A DNA stretch of 14,673 nt from Bacillota bacterium (GCA_017861355.1 JAGFXQ010000111.1:1-14673), one strand, 5' to 3'. Counted from the first letter of the stretch, positions 1-7,021 are shown. The notes: generated by a model not told the origin, from the sequence alone. Translations and numbers: made by a program.

Positions 1-252
1 CGCAACAAAACAGACGGTAATATGGTATATAAGACCAGATACCTGATTCCATTAAGGGATGGTTTGACGGCTGAGTTGGATCTTTTTGAAGAAATACTGC
101 AAGGATTAATTATCGTTGAGGTTGAGTTCCCGGATTTACAGAGTGCAGATGATTTCTGTCCTCCGGAATGGTTTGGATTAGATCTGTCATCGGATCGCCG
201 TTTTACAAATTATCATTTATCAAAATTGTCTGATCTGTCAGAACTAGGTTAA
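1..252 (+). CDS. CYTH-domain protein, C-terminal part
   Basis: The reading frame is open from the first base, so the gene starts before the window; 83 residues are visible. The segment KTRYLIPL, then LTAELDLFE, then IIVEVEF, and a PPEWFG turn near the end match the last strands of CYTH domains (the CyaB/thiamine-triphosphatase-like tunnel fold), in which alternating Arg, Lys and Glu residues bind triphosphate and metal. The family includes triphosphatases, polyphosphate-associated proteins and class IV adenylate cyclases. Single-domain bacterial copies are usually 150-190 aa, so about half is missing here. The substrate cannot be told from this fragment. The internal ATG at 22 is not a likely start because the domain clearly extends upstream of it. 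Confidence 0.75.
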   Translation, partial: RNKTDGNMVYKTRYLIPLRDGLTAELDLFEEILQGLIIVEVEFPDLQSADDFCPPEWFGLDLSSDRRFTNYHLSKLSDLSELG

Positions 253-259
253 ATCCTTC

Positions 260-289
260 TTGGATATGACCTGTTGGATTGCATATACT
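260..289 (+). promoter_or_regulatory. possible sigma-A promoter for the small-ORF/HD cluster
   Basis: TTGGAT (260-265) and TATACT (284-289) are separated by 18 bp. The -10 matches consensus at five of six positions, the -35 at only three. It sits about 33 bp upstream of the first small ORF and just after the CYTH stop codon. Confidence 0.35.
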
Positions 290-321
290 ATTTCATATCT
301 TAATCAGAATGGAGGGTAATT

Positions 322-456
322 ATGCCGAAGGACAGTCAACCGGATAACAAGAAGGCGAGAGTGGAAAAAGCGAATCATCAGACTCCGATCACCAAAGAGA
401 ATCAGAATCAAAATAAGAATGCAAAACGAAAATCTGTTGAAAATAATGATGTATAA
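322..456 (+). CDS. small hydrophilic protein, 44 aa
   Basis: The ORF starts with ATG six bases after a clear GGAGGG ribosome-binding site (311-316) and ends with TAA. The product is strongly hydrophilic, rich in Lys, Asn and Gln, with no Cys, no hydrophobic segment and no recognisable domain; it is probably disordered in isolation. The next small ORF follows after 14 bases, so the two and the HD gene look like one transcript. I do not recognise a family. The good ribosome-binding site and tight spacing are the main evidence that it is translated. Confidence 0.5.
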   Translation: MPKDSQPDNKKARVEKANHQTPITKENQNQNKNAKRKSVENNDV

Positions 457-470
457 TCAGGAGGTACAAT

Positions 471-647
471 ATGGCTAAGGCAGGAATGAGAAGACCTAAT
501 GTGACTGAGCCTCATGGTACGGAAGGTTCACAGAGAATGCATATACAGAAGAATGAGGAGGAACCGGTTCCGGAGCTACAGGGTAAGGCAAAGGCCGGAC
601 ACGAGAAGGCGAATAAGGTTCAGCAGCGCAGTAAAACAAATGAATGA
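471..647 (+). CDS. small hydrophilic protein, 58 aa
   Basis: ATG at 471 follows an AGGAGG ribosome-binding site (459-464) at a spacing of six bases, and the frame ends with TGA at 645-647. The product begins MAKAGMRRPN and ends KVQQRSKTNE. It is hydrophilic, mixes acidic and basic residues, and has no membrane segment or cysteine. The HD gene starts inside its last codons (8-nt overlap), which suggests translational coupling. I do not recognise the family. A different frame across the same DNA is also open from 514 as a 5' extension of the HD gene, but that extension is Arg-rich, lacks a ribosome-binding site and adds nothing to the HD domain. Confidence 0.55.
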   Translation: MAKAGMRRPNVTEPHGTEGSQRMHIQKNEEEPVPELQGKAKAGHEKANKVQQRSKTNE

Positions 648-1251
648 TCAAATGCGTGATTCGATCTTCGACAGCATAACAGAACATCTGCTTCAGGAGG
701 AAAAGCCATCGATCTATGTTGAAGAGTTAACAAGACAGGATTTCTGGAAGGAATATCCCTTCTCTCTGCTCGAGCGTCTTCAGCATACAGAGCAGTCACC
801 GAAATATCACCCGGAAGGAACCGCCTGGAATCATACAATGATGGTTCTGGATGAAGCGGCTAAGGTACGAAATCAAAGCTCACATCCCGAGGTTCTGTTA
901 TGGTCTGCGTTGCTTCATGATATCGGTAAACCTGCAACAACAGTGAACCGAAAAGGTAAAATCACATCCTATGATCATGATAAAGTTGGAGAAACGCTGT
1001 GCATAGAATTCTTACAATACTTTAACCGGGATAATGAATTTATTGAAGCGGTTGCAGCATTGGTCCGATATCATATGCATATGCTCTATCTATTGCAGAA
1101 ACTACCCTATGCCGATGAGAAGGGTTTACGAAAAAGAACGAAGGTATCCGAGCTGGCATTGCTTTGTCGATGTGACCGCTTGGGAAGAGTCGGTGCCGAT
1201 AGAAATGCCGAAGAAAAGGAATATCAGGAATTCTTAAAAAGGTTGAGCTAA
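640..1251 (+). CDS. HD-domain phosphohydrolase
   Basis: This 203-aa protein carries the metal-binding pattern of the HD superfamily: H65 (in WNHTMMV), the H93-D94 pair in SALLHDIGKP, and D179 in LLCRCDRLG, with further His at 113 and 145. The spacing resembles the HD domains appended to CCA-adding tRNA nucleotidyltransferases and related stand-alone hydrolases, which cleave phosphomonoesters or cyclic phosphodiesters with divalent metals. No nucleotidyltransferase domain is present. It has no signal peptide or membrane segment, so it is presumably cytoplasmic. ATG 640 is chosen because it overlaps the upstream stop by 8 nt (coupled start); ATG 652 is an alternative. Neither has a strong ribosome-binding site. 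The substrate is unknown. Confidence 0.75.
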   Translation: MNDQMRDSIFDSITEHLLQEEKPSIYVEELTRQDFWKEYPFSLLERLQHTEQSPKYHPEGTAWNHTMMVLDEAAKVRNQSSHPEVLLWSALLHDIGKPATTVNRKGKITSYDHDKVGETLCIEFLQYFNRDNEFIEAVAALVRYHMHMLYLLQKLPYADEKGLRKRTKVSELALLCRCDRLGRVGADRNAEEKEYQEFLKRLS

Positions 1252-1304
1252 ACGCTAAGTGCAAGAAATTGCTAAGAGATATAAGTATAAATTATAGAAT
1301 GGAT

Positions 1305-1409
1305 AAGGACTTGTTTTAAATGTATTTTGCATAGTTATGCAATTATCATAAGATTTTATGAACTGATTGTACACTATGTCGGAAACCATTAAAAACAAGC
1401 CCTTTTTTT
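1305..1409 (+). repeat. junction-like inverted-repeat element ending in a T-run; fills the gap after the HD gene
   Basis: This is the main content of the 336-bp gene-free gap 1252-1587. Outer arms 1305-1322 and 1387-1404 are inverted repeats of 18 bp with two mismatches. Between them lie a hairpin with stem TTGCAT/ATGCAA and loop AGTT (1327-1342), a hairpin with stem TCATAA/TTATGA and loop GATT (1346-1361), and a weaker third stem CTGAT/GTCGG (1363-1382, with wobble pairs). Seven T residues (1403-1409) begin at the end of the outer stem. It could act as a large terminator for the HD transcript, be a miniature mobile element, or be a structured RNA. No gene is visible in the gap. Confidence 0.55.
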
Positions 1410-1511
1410 GCCTGAAAACCCAGTATATTCCTTAAATAAATGCTTATTATCTAGGTATTATGACGAAATATTCCCAGTAATATGCACTCGGAAAAATATT
1501 GCTGGATTTTT

Positions 1512-1520
1512 TGCTATAAT
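1512..1520 (+). promoter_or_regulatory. extended -10 promoter for nfnAB
   Basis: TGCTATAAT is a perfect extended -10 element (TGnTATAAT). A second TATAAT follows at 1526-1531. No good -35 is visible at 17 bp, which extended -10 promoters tolerate. The predicted start near 1527 leaves a leader of about 60 nt before nfnA. Confidence 0.55.
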
Positions 1521-1528
1521 TACATTAT

Positions 1529-1561
1529 AATGTTAGCTAAATATTAATTATTATTAGCATT
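1529..1561 (+). promoter_or_regulatory. AT-rich dyad between promoter and nfnA start
   Basis: AATGTTAG (1529-1536) can pair with TTAGCATT (1554-1561) using two wobble pairs. As DNA, the half-sites GCTAA and TTAGC are separated by 13 bp. It lies just downstream of the likely transcription start, where a repressor site or leader hairpin would act. In sequence this AT-rich, a chance dyad is possible. Confidence 0.25.
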
Positions 1562-1587
1562 TTTGTATAAAGAAAGAGGTTAATAAA

Positions 1588-2499
1588 ATGGCTGAGAACT
1601 ATATCTATACGATCGTAAAGAAAGAAAGTCTTGCTAATTCTATTTATCTTATGGACGTGAAAGCACCCCGTGTTGCAAAAAATTGCTTCCCTGGTCAGTT
1701 CGTTATTGTGAAAATGGATGAGAAGGGCGAGAGAATACCGTTAACTATATGTGATTATGATCGTGAAGCCGAGACCGTGACAATTGTGTTTCAGGCACTG
1801 GGATCTTCAACTAAACTGATGGCGACCTTCGAAGAAGGGGAAGCCTTCCGTGATTTTACAGGACCTCTGGGTCATAAGTCAGAGTTGATCGATATGCCAA
1901 GAGAAGAATTATCCAAGAAGAAGATTCTATTCGTTGCGGGTGGTGTGGGAGCAGCACCGGTTTATCCTCAGGTGAAGTGGATGAAGGAGAATGGGTATAG
2001 TGTCGATTGTATTATTGGAGCAAGGAATAAGGAATTAATTATCCTGGAAGACAGAATGAAACCCTTGGCTGACAATCTCTACATAACAACCGATGATGGC
2101 TCTTATGGATTCCATGGTAATGTAAATGACTGCATCAAGGATCTTGTGAATAACCAAGGGAAACAATATGACCTTGTTATTGCAATCGGTCCGATGATCA
2201 TGATGAAATTTGTCTGTATCCTGACAAAGGAACTTGGAATTCAGACGATCGTTAGTATGAATCCGGTTATGGTAGATGGAACCGGCATGTGCGGTGCTTG
2301 CAGATTAACCATTGGTAATGAAGTTAAGTTTGCATGTGTGGATGGTCCCGAATTTGATGGACATCTTGTGAATTTTGATGAAGCGATGAAAAGAGTTCAA
2401 ATGTACAAATCAGAAGAAGGTAAGGTTGTTCTTCGGGAGAAGGAAGGGCCGACGCATCATCATCCCGGATGTGAATGCCATGACGAACCAGTTAAATAA
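1588..2499 (+). CDS. nfnA: NfnA: small FAD/2Fe-2S subunit of NADH-dependent reduced ferredoxin:NADP+ oxidoreductase
   Basis: The 303-aa protein is a ferredoxin-reductase-like flavoprotein. Residues 49-53 (RIPLT) form the FAD-binding motif, and AGGVGAAP at 117-124 is the pyridine-nucleotide loop. D230, C235, C238 and C250 have the spacing D-x4-C-x2-C-x11-C, which matches the unusual Asp-plus-three-Cys ligation of the 2Fe-2S cluster in Nfn small subunits. In NfnAB this subunit binds NAD(H) and the complex bifurcates electrons among NADH, ferredoxin and NADP+. Relatives are often annotated as sulfide dehydrogenase alpha subunit or as a dihydroorotate dehydrogenase electron-transfer subunit; the nfnB partner 32 nt downstream favours Nfn. 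The ribosome-binding site is AAAGAGG (1573-1579). The C-terminus ends in an unusual His/Cys tail (HHHPGCECH). Confidence 0.88.
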   Translation: MAENYIYTIVKKESLANSIYLMDVKAPRVAKNCFPGQFVIVKMDEKGERIPLTICDYDREAETVTIVFQALGSSTKLMATFEEGEAFRDFTGPLGHKSELIDMPREELSKKKILFVAGGVGAAPVYPQVKWMKENGYSVDCIIGARNKELIILEDRMKPLADNLYITTDDGSYGFHGNVNDCIKDLVNNQGKQYDLVIAIGPMIMMKFVCILTKELGIQTIVSMNPVMVDGTGMCGACRLTIGNEVKFACVDGPEFDGHLVNFDEAMKRVQMYKSEEGKVVLREKEGPTHHHPGCECHDEPVK

Positions 2500-2531
2500 T
2501 TGCCGTACAACGGTGTATGGAGGAATAGAGA

Positions 2532-3917
2532 ATGGACGTGTTAAAGAAGGTACCCGTGAGGGAACAGGATCCTAAAGTTAGAGCTACAAATTTCAATGAG
2601 GTATGCTACGGTTATAATCAGGAGGAAGCAATGGAAGAAGCTTCCCGCTGCATCCAGTGTAAGAATGCAAAGTGCATTACCGGATGTCCGGTGTCAATTG
2701 ATATCCCTGCATTTATTAAAGAAATTAAAGAGGGTAATCCGGAACAAGCCTTTAAGGTAATCGGAAAATACTCTGCTCTTCCTGCAGTATGTGGACGAGT
2801 TTGTCCACAGGAATCCCAATGTGAGGAGCTATGTATCCGAGGCATCAAAGGGGAACCGGTATCCATTGGTAAGCTGGAGCGATTTGCTGCTGATTGGGCA
2901 AGGGAGAACAATATTAAACCTGAGCCGCCAATGATAAAGAACGGTCGTAAGGTGGCGGTAATCGGAGCCGGACCGGCTGGTCTGACCTGCGCAGGGGATC
3001 TTGCTAAGATGGGTTATGATGTAACAATTTTTGAAGCACTTCATGAACCTGGTGGTGTTCTTGTATATGGTATCCCGGAATTCCGTCTTCCGAAGGAAAC
3101 AGTTGTTAAGACTGAAATCGATAATGTTCGGGCACTTGGTGTTACGATTGAAACGAATGTTGTTATTGGTAAATCAATTACGATAGATGAACTGATGGAT
3201 GAGGAGAACTTCGAAGCAATCTTCATAGGTTCCGGTGCCGGACTTCCGAAGTTCATGGGTATTCCGGGCGAGAATGCCAACGGAGTATTCTCAGCAAATG
3301 AATATCTCACTCGCAGCAACTTAATGAAAGCATTCGATGAAAGCTATGATACACCGATCATTGCAGGTAAGAAGGTAGCAGTTGTTGGTGGCGGTAATGT
3401 AGCTATGGATGCGGCAAGAACAGCATTAAGACTCGGCGCTCAGGTATATATTGTTTACCGCCGTGGTGAAGCAGAGCTTCCCGCAAGAGTGGAAGAAGTA
3501 CATCACGCAAAGGAAGAAGGGATTATATTCAAGCTACTGACGAACCCGAAAGAGATTCTCGTGAATGACAATGGCTGGGTAAGCGGTATGAGATGTGTAG
3601 AGATGGAATTGGGCGAGCCGGATGAAAGTGGAAGAAGAAAACCGGCTGAAAAACAGGGCTCCGAGTTCGTATTAGAGGTTGATACCGTGATCATGTCCTT
3701 GGGTACCAGTCCGAATCCTTTGATCTCATCTACAACAAAAGGCTTGAATACTAACAAATATAAGTGTATCATAGCAGATGAAGAGACTGGCATGACATCA
3801 AGAGAAGGTGTGTTTGCCGGTGGAGATGCGGTTACAGGCGCAGCTACTGTAATTCTTGCAATGGGAGCAGGTAAAGCAGCAGCGGCCGGAATAGATAAAT
3901 ACTTACAATCAAAATAA
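2532..3917 (+). CDS. nfnB: NfnB: large FAD/4Fe-4S subunit of NADH-dependent reduced ferredoxin:NADP+ oxidoreductase (GltD-like)
   Basis: The 461-aa protein has the glutamate-synthase-small-subunit fold found in Nfn large subunits. An N-terminal iron-sulfur domain has C40-x2-C43-x4-C48-x3-C52 and C87-x3-C91-x5-C97-x3-C101. A first Rossmann motif GAGPAG (145-150) binds FAD, and a second, VVGGGN (284-289), binds NADP(H). Proteins of this type are often labelled GltA or NADPH-dependent glutamate synthase small chain, but no large glutamate synthase subunit is nearby and the nfnA partner is directly upstream. This subunit houses the bifurcating flavin and the NADP(H) and ferredoxin sites. GGAGG (2519-2523) lies eight bases before the ATG. 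The length is normal for the family. Confidence 0.88.
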   Translation: MDVLKKVPVREQDPKVRATNFNEVCYGYNQEEAMEEASRCIQCKNAKCITGCPVSIDIPAFIKEIKEGNPEQAFKVIGKYSALPAVCGRVCPQESQCEELCIRGIKGEPVSIGKLERFAADWARENNIKPEPPMIKNGRKVAVIGAGPAGLTCAGDLAKMGYDVTIFEALHEPGGVLVYGIPEFRLPKETVVKTEIDNVRALGVTIETNVVIGKSITIDELMDEENFEAIFIGSGAGLPKFMGIPGENANGVFSANEYLTRSNLMKAFDESYDTPIIAGKKVAVVGGGNVAMDAARTALRLGAQVYIVYRRGEAELPARVEEVHHAKEEGIIFKLLTNPKEILVNDNGWVSGMRCVEMELGEPDESGRRKPAEKQGSEFVLEVDTVIMSLGTSPNPLISSTTKGLNTNKYKCIIADEETGMTSREGVFAGGDAVTGAATVILAMGAGKAAAAGIDKYLQSK

Positions 3918-3926
3918 CGAAAGATG

Positions 3927-3945
3927 ATACGTTAGGGGAACGTAT
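3927..3945 (+). promoter_or_regulatory. perfect hairpin next to the GGDEF-EAL ribosome-binding site
   Basis: ATACGTT (3927-3933) and AACGTAT (3939-3945) form a perfect 7-bp stem with loop AGGGG, ending one base before the GGAGGA ribosome-binding site (3947-3952). There is no T-run, so it is not an intrinsic terminator. It may stabilise or process the mRNA between nfnB and the next gene, or affect ribosome access. Confidence 0.45.
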
Positions 3946-3955
3946 TGGAGGACTT

Positions 3956-5497
3956 ATGGGATATATTGTGATTGACCGATCAGCTGGTATTGCGATTCTT
4001 ATCGGAATAGCAATCTTGATTCTAATGCTGATAATATACGCAATCCGATTGAGAAATGTCAAACGTGCTAAGACTCTGTCAGACGAAGAGAATCAGGAAG
4101 TGAAGGAACTCAATAAGGAATTGGAAGAGAACTATCATTCTGTACTTTCCTCATTAAATGATCTGACGGGTAAGTATGACGACCTGAATAAGAACAAAGA
4201 AAGCATGAAGAAACTGGCATATACGGACTATTTGACAGAACTGCCGAACCGTACAGCCTTTACTGAAATGCTGGACAATATTATGCTGACATTACGTAGT
4301 GAAGAGACAATCGGTATCATGGACATTGATATTGATAATTTTAAGAATATCAATGATTCACTCGGTCACTCCTATGGAGATGAACTTCTCATTGATGTAA
4401 CTTATCGTTTGAAACAGGCGATGGATGAGAATGATTATCTTGCAAGAATCGGTGGAGATGAATTCATCGTTCTTACGCAGAATCTACAGGACAGTGGTAT
4501 CTACGAAGAGAAAATCAAGAAAATCAAGAATGTGTTCAGCTATCCTTTCGTACTGTCCACCAAAGAATACTTTGTAACCGTTAGTATCGGTGTAGCTTTT
4601 GCTCCGAAGGACGGTAAGACCTCTCAGGCGTTGATAAAGAATGTTGACTCAGCAATGTATGTAGCCAAGGCAAACGGAAAGAATACCCATGCTTATTTTG
4701 ATTACTCCTTTAATGTCAAACTGACCGAGAAGATCGAGACCCAGTCCGAGCTGCGTAAGGCAATTGAGAGAGAAGAATTTGTCTTGTTCTATCAGGCTCA
4801 GATGAATCTTGAATCAAAGCAAGTCGTGGGATTCGAGGCACTAATCCGCTGGAACCATCCAACCAAAGGCCTGGTGAACCCGGATGATTTCATCTATCTT
4901 GCGGAGGAAACCGGATTAATCATACCAATCGGCAAATGGGTACTTAGAACTGCATGTTATCAATTGAAGCAATGGTCTACGGATTATCCTGAGATTAATA
5001 TGGCAGTTAACCTTTCAGGCAGACAATTTAAGGACCGTGATATTGTTAAGATTGTCTATGATGTAATTGAAGAGACCGGTATTAACCCGAAGAATCTGGA
5101 ACTTGAGATAACGGAAAGCATTGCTCTCGACGATATTGAATATACAATAGCAACGATACAGGAGCTTCGTAAGATTGGAGTTAATTTCTCCTTGGATGAT
5201 TTTGGTACAGGCTATTCATCAATGAATTATCTGAAGCGATTACCGGTAAGTAATCTTAAAATTGATAAGAGCTTCTTGAATACGGTTATGGAAGATCGCA
5301 GTGACCAGAAGATTATCCAGACGATTATTGCCCTTGCAAGGAACCTGGATCTGTTGGTAATCGCGGAAGGTGTGGAAAGCTTTGACCAGGAAGAATTCCT
5401 GAAGGAAGCGAACTGTGATAAGGCTCAGGGTTATCTATATAGTAAACCGATACCGAAGGATATGGCAGTACAATTCCTGAAAAATAAAGAAATGTAA
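3956..5497 (+). CDS. membrane-anchored GGDEF-EAL protein (c-di-GMP turnover)
   Basis: The 513-aa protein has one N-terminal membrane helix (about residues 9-30), a charged stretch that looks coiled-coil (about 40-90), a GGDEF domain (about 90-255) and an EAL domain (about 270-510). The cyclase motif G166-G-D-E-F170 is intact, as is the upstream substrate-binding block (DIDNFKNIND). The EAL domain keeps E294-A-L, VNLSGRQF, ELEITES, DDFGTGYSS, LKIDKSF, AEGVES and AQGYLYSKP, so phosphodiesterase activity looks possible. The inhibitory RxxD site five residues before GGDEF reads DEND, so product inhibition is probably lost. No sensory domain is visible. It starts 38 nt after nfnB behind GGAGGA and probably shares its transcript. 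Confidence 0.9.
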   Translation: MGYIVIDRSAGIAILIGIAILILMLIIYAIRLRNVKRAKTLSDEENQEVKELNKELEENYHSVLSSLNDLTGKYDDLNKNKESMKKLAYTDYLTELPNRTAFTEMLDNIMLTLRSEETIGIMDIDIDNFKNINDSLGHSYGDELLIDVTYRLKQAMDENDYLARIGGDEFIVLTQNLQDSGIYEEKIKKIKNVFSYPFVLSTKEYFVTVSIGVAFAPKDGKTSQALIKNVDSAMYVAKANGKNTHAYFDYSFNVKLTEKIETQSELRKAIEREEFVLFYQAQMNLESKQVVGFEALIRWNHPTKGLVNPDDFIYLAEETGLIIPIGKWVLRTACYQLKQWSTDYPEINMAVNLSGRQFKDRDIVKIVYDVIEETGINPKNLELEITESIALDDIEYTIATIQELRKIGVNFSLDDFGTGYSSMNYLKRLPVSNLKIDKSFLNTVMEDRSDQKIIQTIIALARNLDLLVIAEGVESFDQEEFLKEANCDKAQGYLYSKPIPKDMAVQFLKNKEM

Positions 5498-5517
5498 GAC
5501 GAAATCGGAGATGCAGC

Positions 5518-6372
5518 ATGGAAGGTTGGTGTGAGAGAAGATATCAGGCGATGAACTATTTGGAGAAAGTATTCCTTCTGCTTCAGACGATATTTTATTT
5601 CAGCTTTCTTTATCTGGATATTACCAATGGTAGCATCAGACTTTCGATCGTAATCAAATATACCATAATCATACTATGCTTTTGTTATGCGCTTCTGGCT
5701 GGAAGCGCATGCAAGGGCATTGTTTTTTTTACACCAAAGGAACAATTGGCGGCAGGAGGGTTTGCAGTGGCTGATACCCTGCTATTACAAGTGGGATTAT
5801 TCTTTACAATGATTTCAGATTTATTTATTTTGGTTCTGGATTATTATCTCTATGGCGTTCTCGTTTTCCTTATCGTTCAGCAGCTTTATAGTTTGCGACT
5901 TGTGCTTCTGAAAGCGGACAACAGCGGGAAGACGACCAATCTAAGCATAAAGGAGCAGAGAAGCAATCTGCGATTGAGGTATCTGAAGCGATTGATTTTG
6001 CAGGTTGGCATAGCTCTGACGGTATGCCTTGTTCTAATGATTGGAAAGGTAACCTTGGATCGTCTGCTAGTAATATCCGTGTTCTACTTTATTTGTATCT
6101 TAACGAACACGATCACTGCGATCCGGCTTGTAGTCAAGGATCCGGGCAGGAAAAGCAATCTTCTATATGGGATTGGGATGCTTTTATTTCTGATGTGTGA
6201 TATTAATGTTGGTCTATTTAACTTATCCGGCTTCATCACGATGCCGGAGGAGATTTATGGCGTCATCTTTTCGATCTCATCCATCCTAATGTGGACATTC
6301 TATGCTCCTTCTCAGATACTCATAGCACTCAGCAGTCATTACACTAAGCTAAGAAAGTTAGGTGGGCATTGA
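5518..6372 (+). CDS. eight-helix membrane protein, YhhN/TMEM86-like
   Basis: The 284-aa product is very hydrophobic, with about eight membrane segments (roughly residues 17-34, 42-62, 85-104, 106-130, 154-176, 182-204, 213-232 and 246-270) and a basic loop around 132-158. The patterns FTMISD101LF and LFLMCD228IN resemble the two membrane Asp motifs of the YhhN/TMEM86 family (lysoplasmalogenase-like proteins), which also have eight helices. That match is by eye and the N-terminal part is divergent, so function is uncertain. ATG 5518 follows GGAG (5507-5510) at seven bases; ATG 5551 is a weaker alternative. The 20-nt gap to the GGDEF-EAL gene suggests co-transcription. Confidence 0.6.
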   Translation: MEGWCERRYQAMNYLEKVFLLLQTIFYFSFLYLDITNGSIRLSIVIKYTIIILCFCYALLAGSACKGIVFFTPKEQLAAGGFAVADTLLLQVGLFFTMISDLFILVLDYYLYGVLVFLIVQQLYSLRLVLLKADNSGKTTNLSIKEQRSNLRLRYLKRLILQVGIALTVCLVLMIGKVTLDRLLVISVFYFICILTNTITAIRLVVKDPGRKSNLLYGIGMLLFLMCDINVGLFNLSGFITMPEEIYGVIFSISSILMWTFYAPSQILIALSSHYTKLRKLGGH

Positions 6373-6397
6373 GAATTACGGTCAAAATGTACAAAAG

Positions 6398-6511
6398 ATG
6401 AACAAAACTTTATGTAAATATATGGTTCTGTTTCTCTTGCTATCCATATCGGTTTTTGCTAATATAAGTATATCGTTATATTCATTCCAATTAATTCAGG
6501 TTATCTCATAA
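6398..6511 (+). CDS. possible 37-aa signal-peptide-like ORF
   Basis: The ORF begins MNKTLCKYMV, followed by a hydrophobic stretch LFLLLSISVFA, and looks like a secretion signal or single membrane helix. It stops just before the 12-bp repeat array. No ribosome-binding site better than AAAAG precedes it. It may be a true small membrane peptide, the broken 5' end of a secreted repeat protein, or chance coding. Confidence 0.2.
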   Translation: MNKTLCKYMVLFLLLSISVFANISISLYSFQLIQVIS

Positions 6512-6527
6512 ATTCTATTACGATTCT

Positions 6528-6671
6528 TCACACAATTCCTCATACAATTCCTCATACAATACCTCAAACAATACCTCAAACAATACCTCATACAATACCT
6601 CATACAATACCTCATACAATTCCTTATACAGTTCCTCACACAATACCTCTTACGGTTCCTCTAACAGTTCT
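6528..6671. repeat. twelve tandem 12-bp repeats
   Basis: Twelve consecutive units of consensus TCATACAATACC run without interruption; a degenerate thirteenth (TATTACGATTCT, 6516-6527) precedes them. The central units are nearly identical and the last four are more diverged. Variation concentrates at unit positions 4 and 10, six bases apart. All three forward frames through the array are open across it, but none has an ATG start in frame: they would read SYNT, TIPH or QYLI repeats. There are no unique spacers, so it is not a CRISPR array. Confidence 0.85.
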
Positions 6672-6894
6672 TTATTCGTAAATCACCCGTGATCATAATT
6701 CGTTCTGACCCTAATTCCTCAACCACAAATCATTCTGCTACAATTCTTTCAGCACAATCCCTTCCCGCAATCCCTTTCATCATATTTCATTCTGTCGCAT
6801 TTCTTTCTTAATATCGTTCGGAGCTTCTTCCCGTATCCTGAACTGGAATGAATATTACCTTCATATAGAGTGGTTACACGATATAGGTCATAGC

Positions 6895-6917
6895 CAGGCA
6901 TTGATAAAGGATGCCTG
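6895..6917. other. 7-bp hairpin upstream of the DUF5688-like gene
   Basis: CAGGCAT (6895-6901) and ATGCCTG (6911-6917) are perfect inverted repeats with a 9-base loop, about 105 bp before the start codon at 7022. No T-run follows. It could be an operator or a leader hairpin. Confidence 0.3.
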
Positions 6918-7021
6918 TTATTCAAATAAGATACAGTTAAATAATCGATTCATAAGATGGCTGCTTGGCAGACATTCAAGAATACCACATCACATTATTT
7001 TATTAAGAGGAGGCTATTAAT

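Larger units (their letters stand above)
6373..7021. other. gene-poor spacer with repeats and pyrimidine-rich tract
   Basis: These 649 bases hold no convincing gene. In order they contain a possible 37-codon ORF (6398-6511), twelve 12-bp tandem repeats (6528-6671), a C/T-rich stretch (about 6690-6840) in which short motifs of the CAATTC/CATTCT type recur irregularly, a 7-bp hairpin (6895-6917) and the AGGAGG ribosome-binding site (7008-7013) of the next gene. The pyrimidine-rich part looks like decayed repeat sequence. No tRNA, rRNA or obvious terminator was found. Confidence 0.6.

Noticed and set aside
514..639. Upstream extension of the HD-domain frame
   Set aside because: It is Arg-rich, overlaps a small ORF with a good ribosome-binding site in another frame, and adds nothing to the HD domain.
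2532..3917. Glutamate synthase small subunit
   Set aside because: The fold is shared, but there is no large subunit nearby and the nfnA partner with the Asp/Cys cluster pattern is adjacent, so NfnB fits better.
6528..6671. CRISPR array
   Set aside because: The units are 12 bp and directly adjacent, with no spacers and no cas genes nearby.
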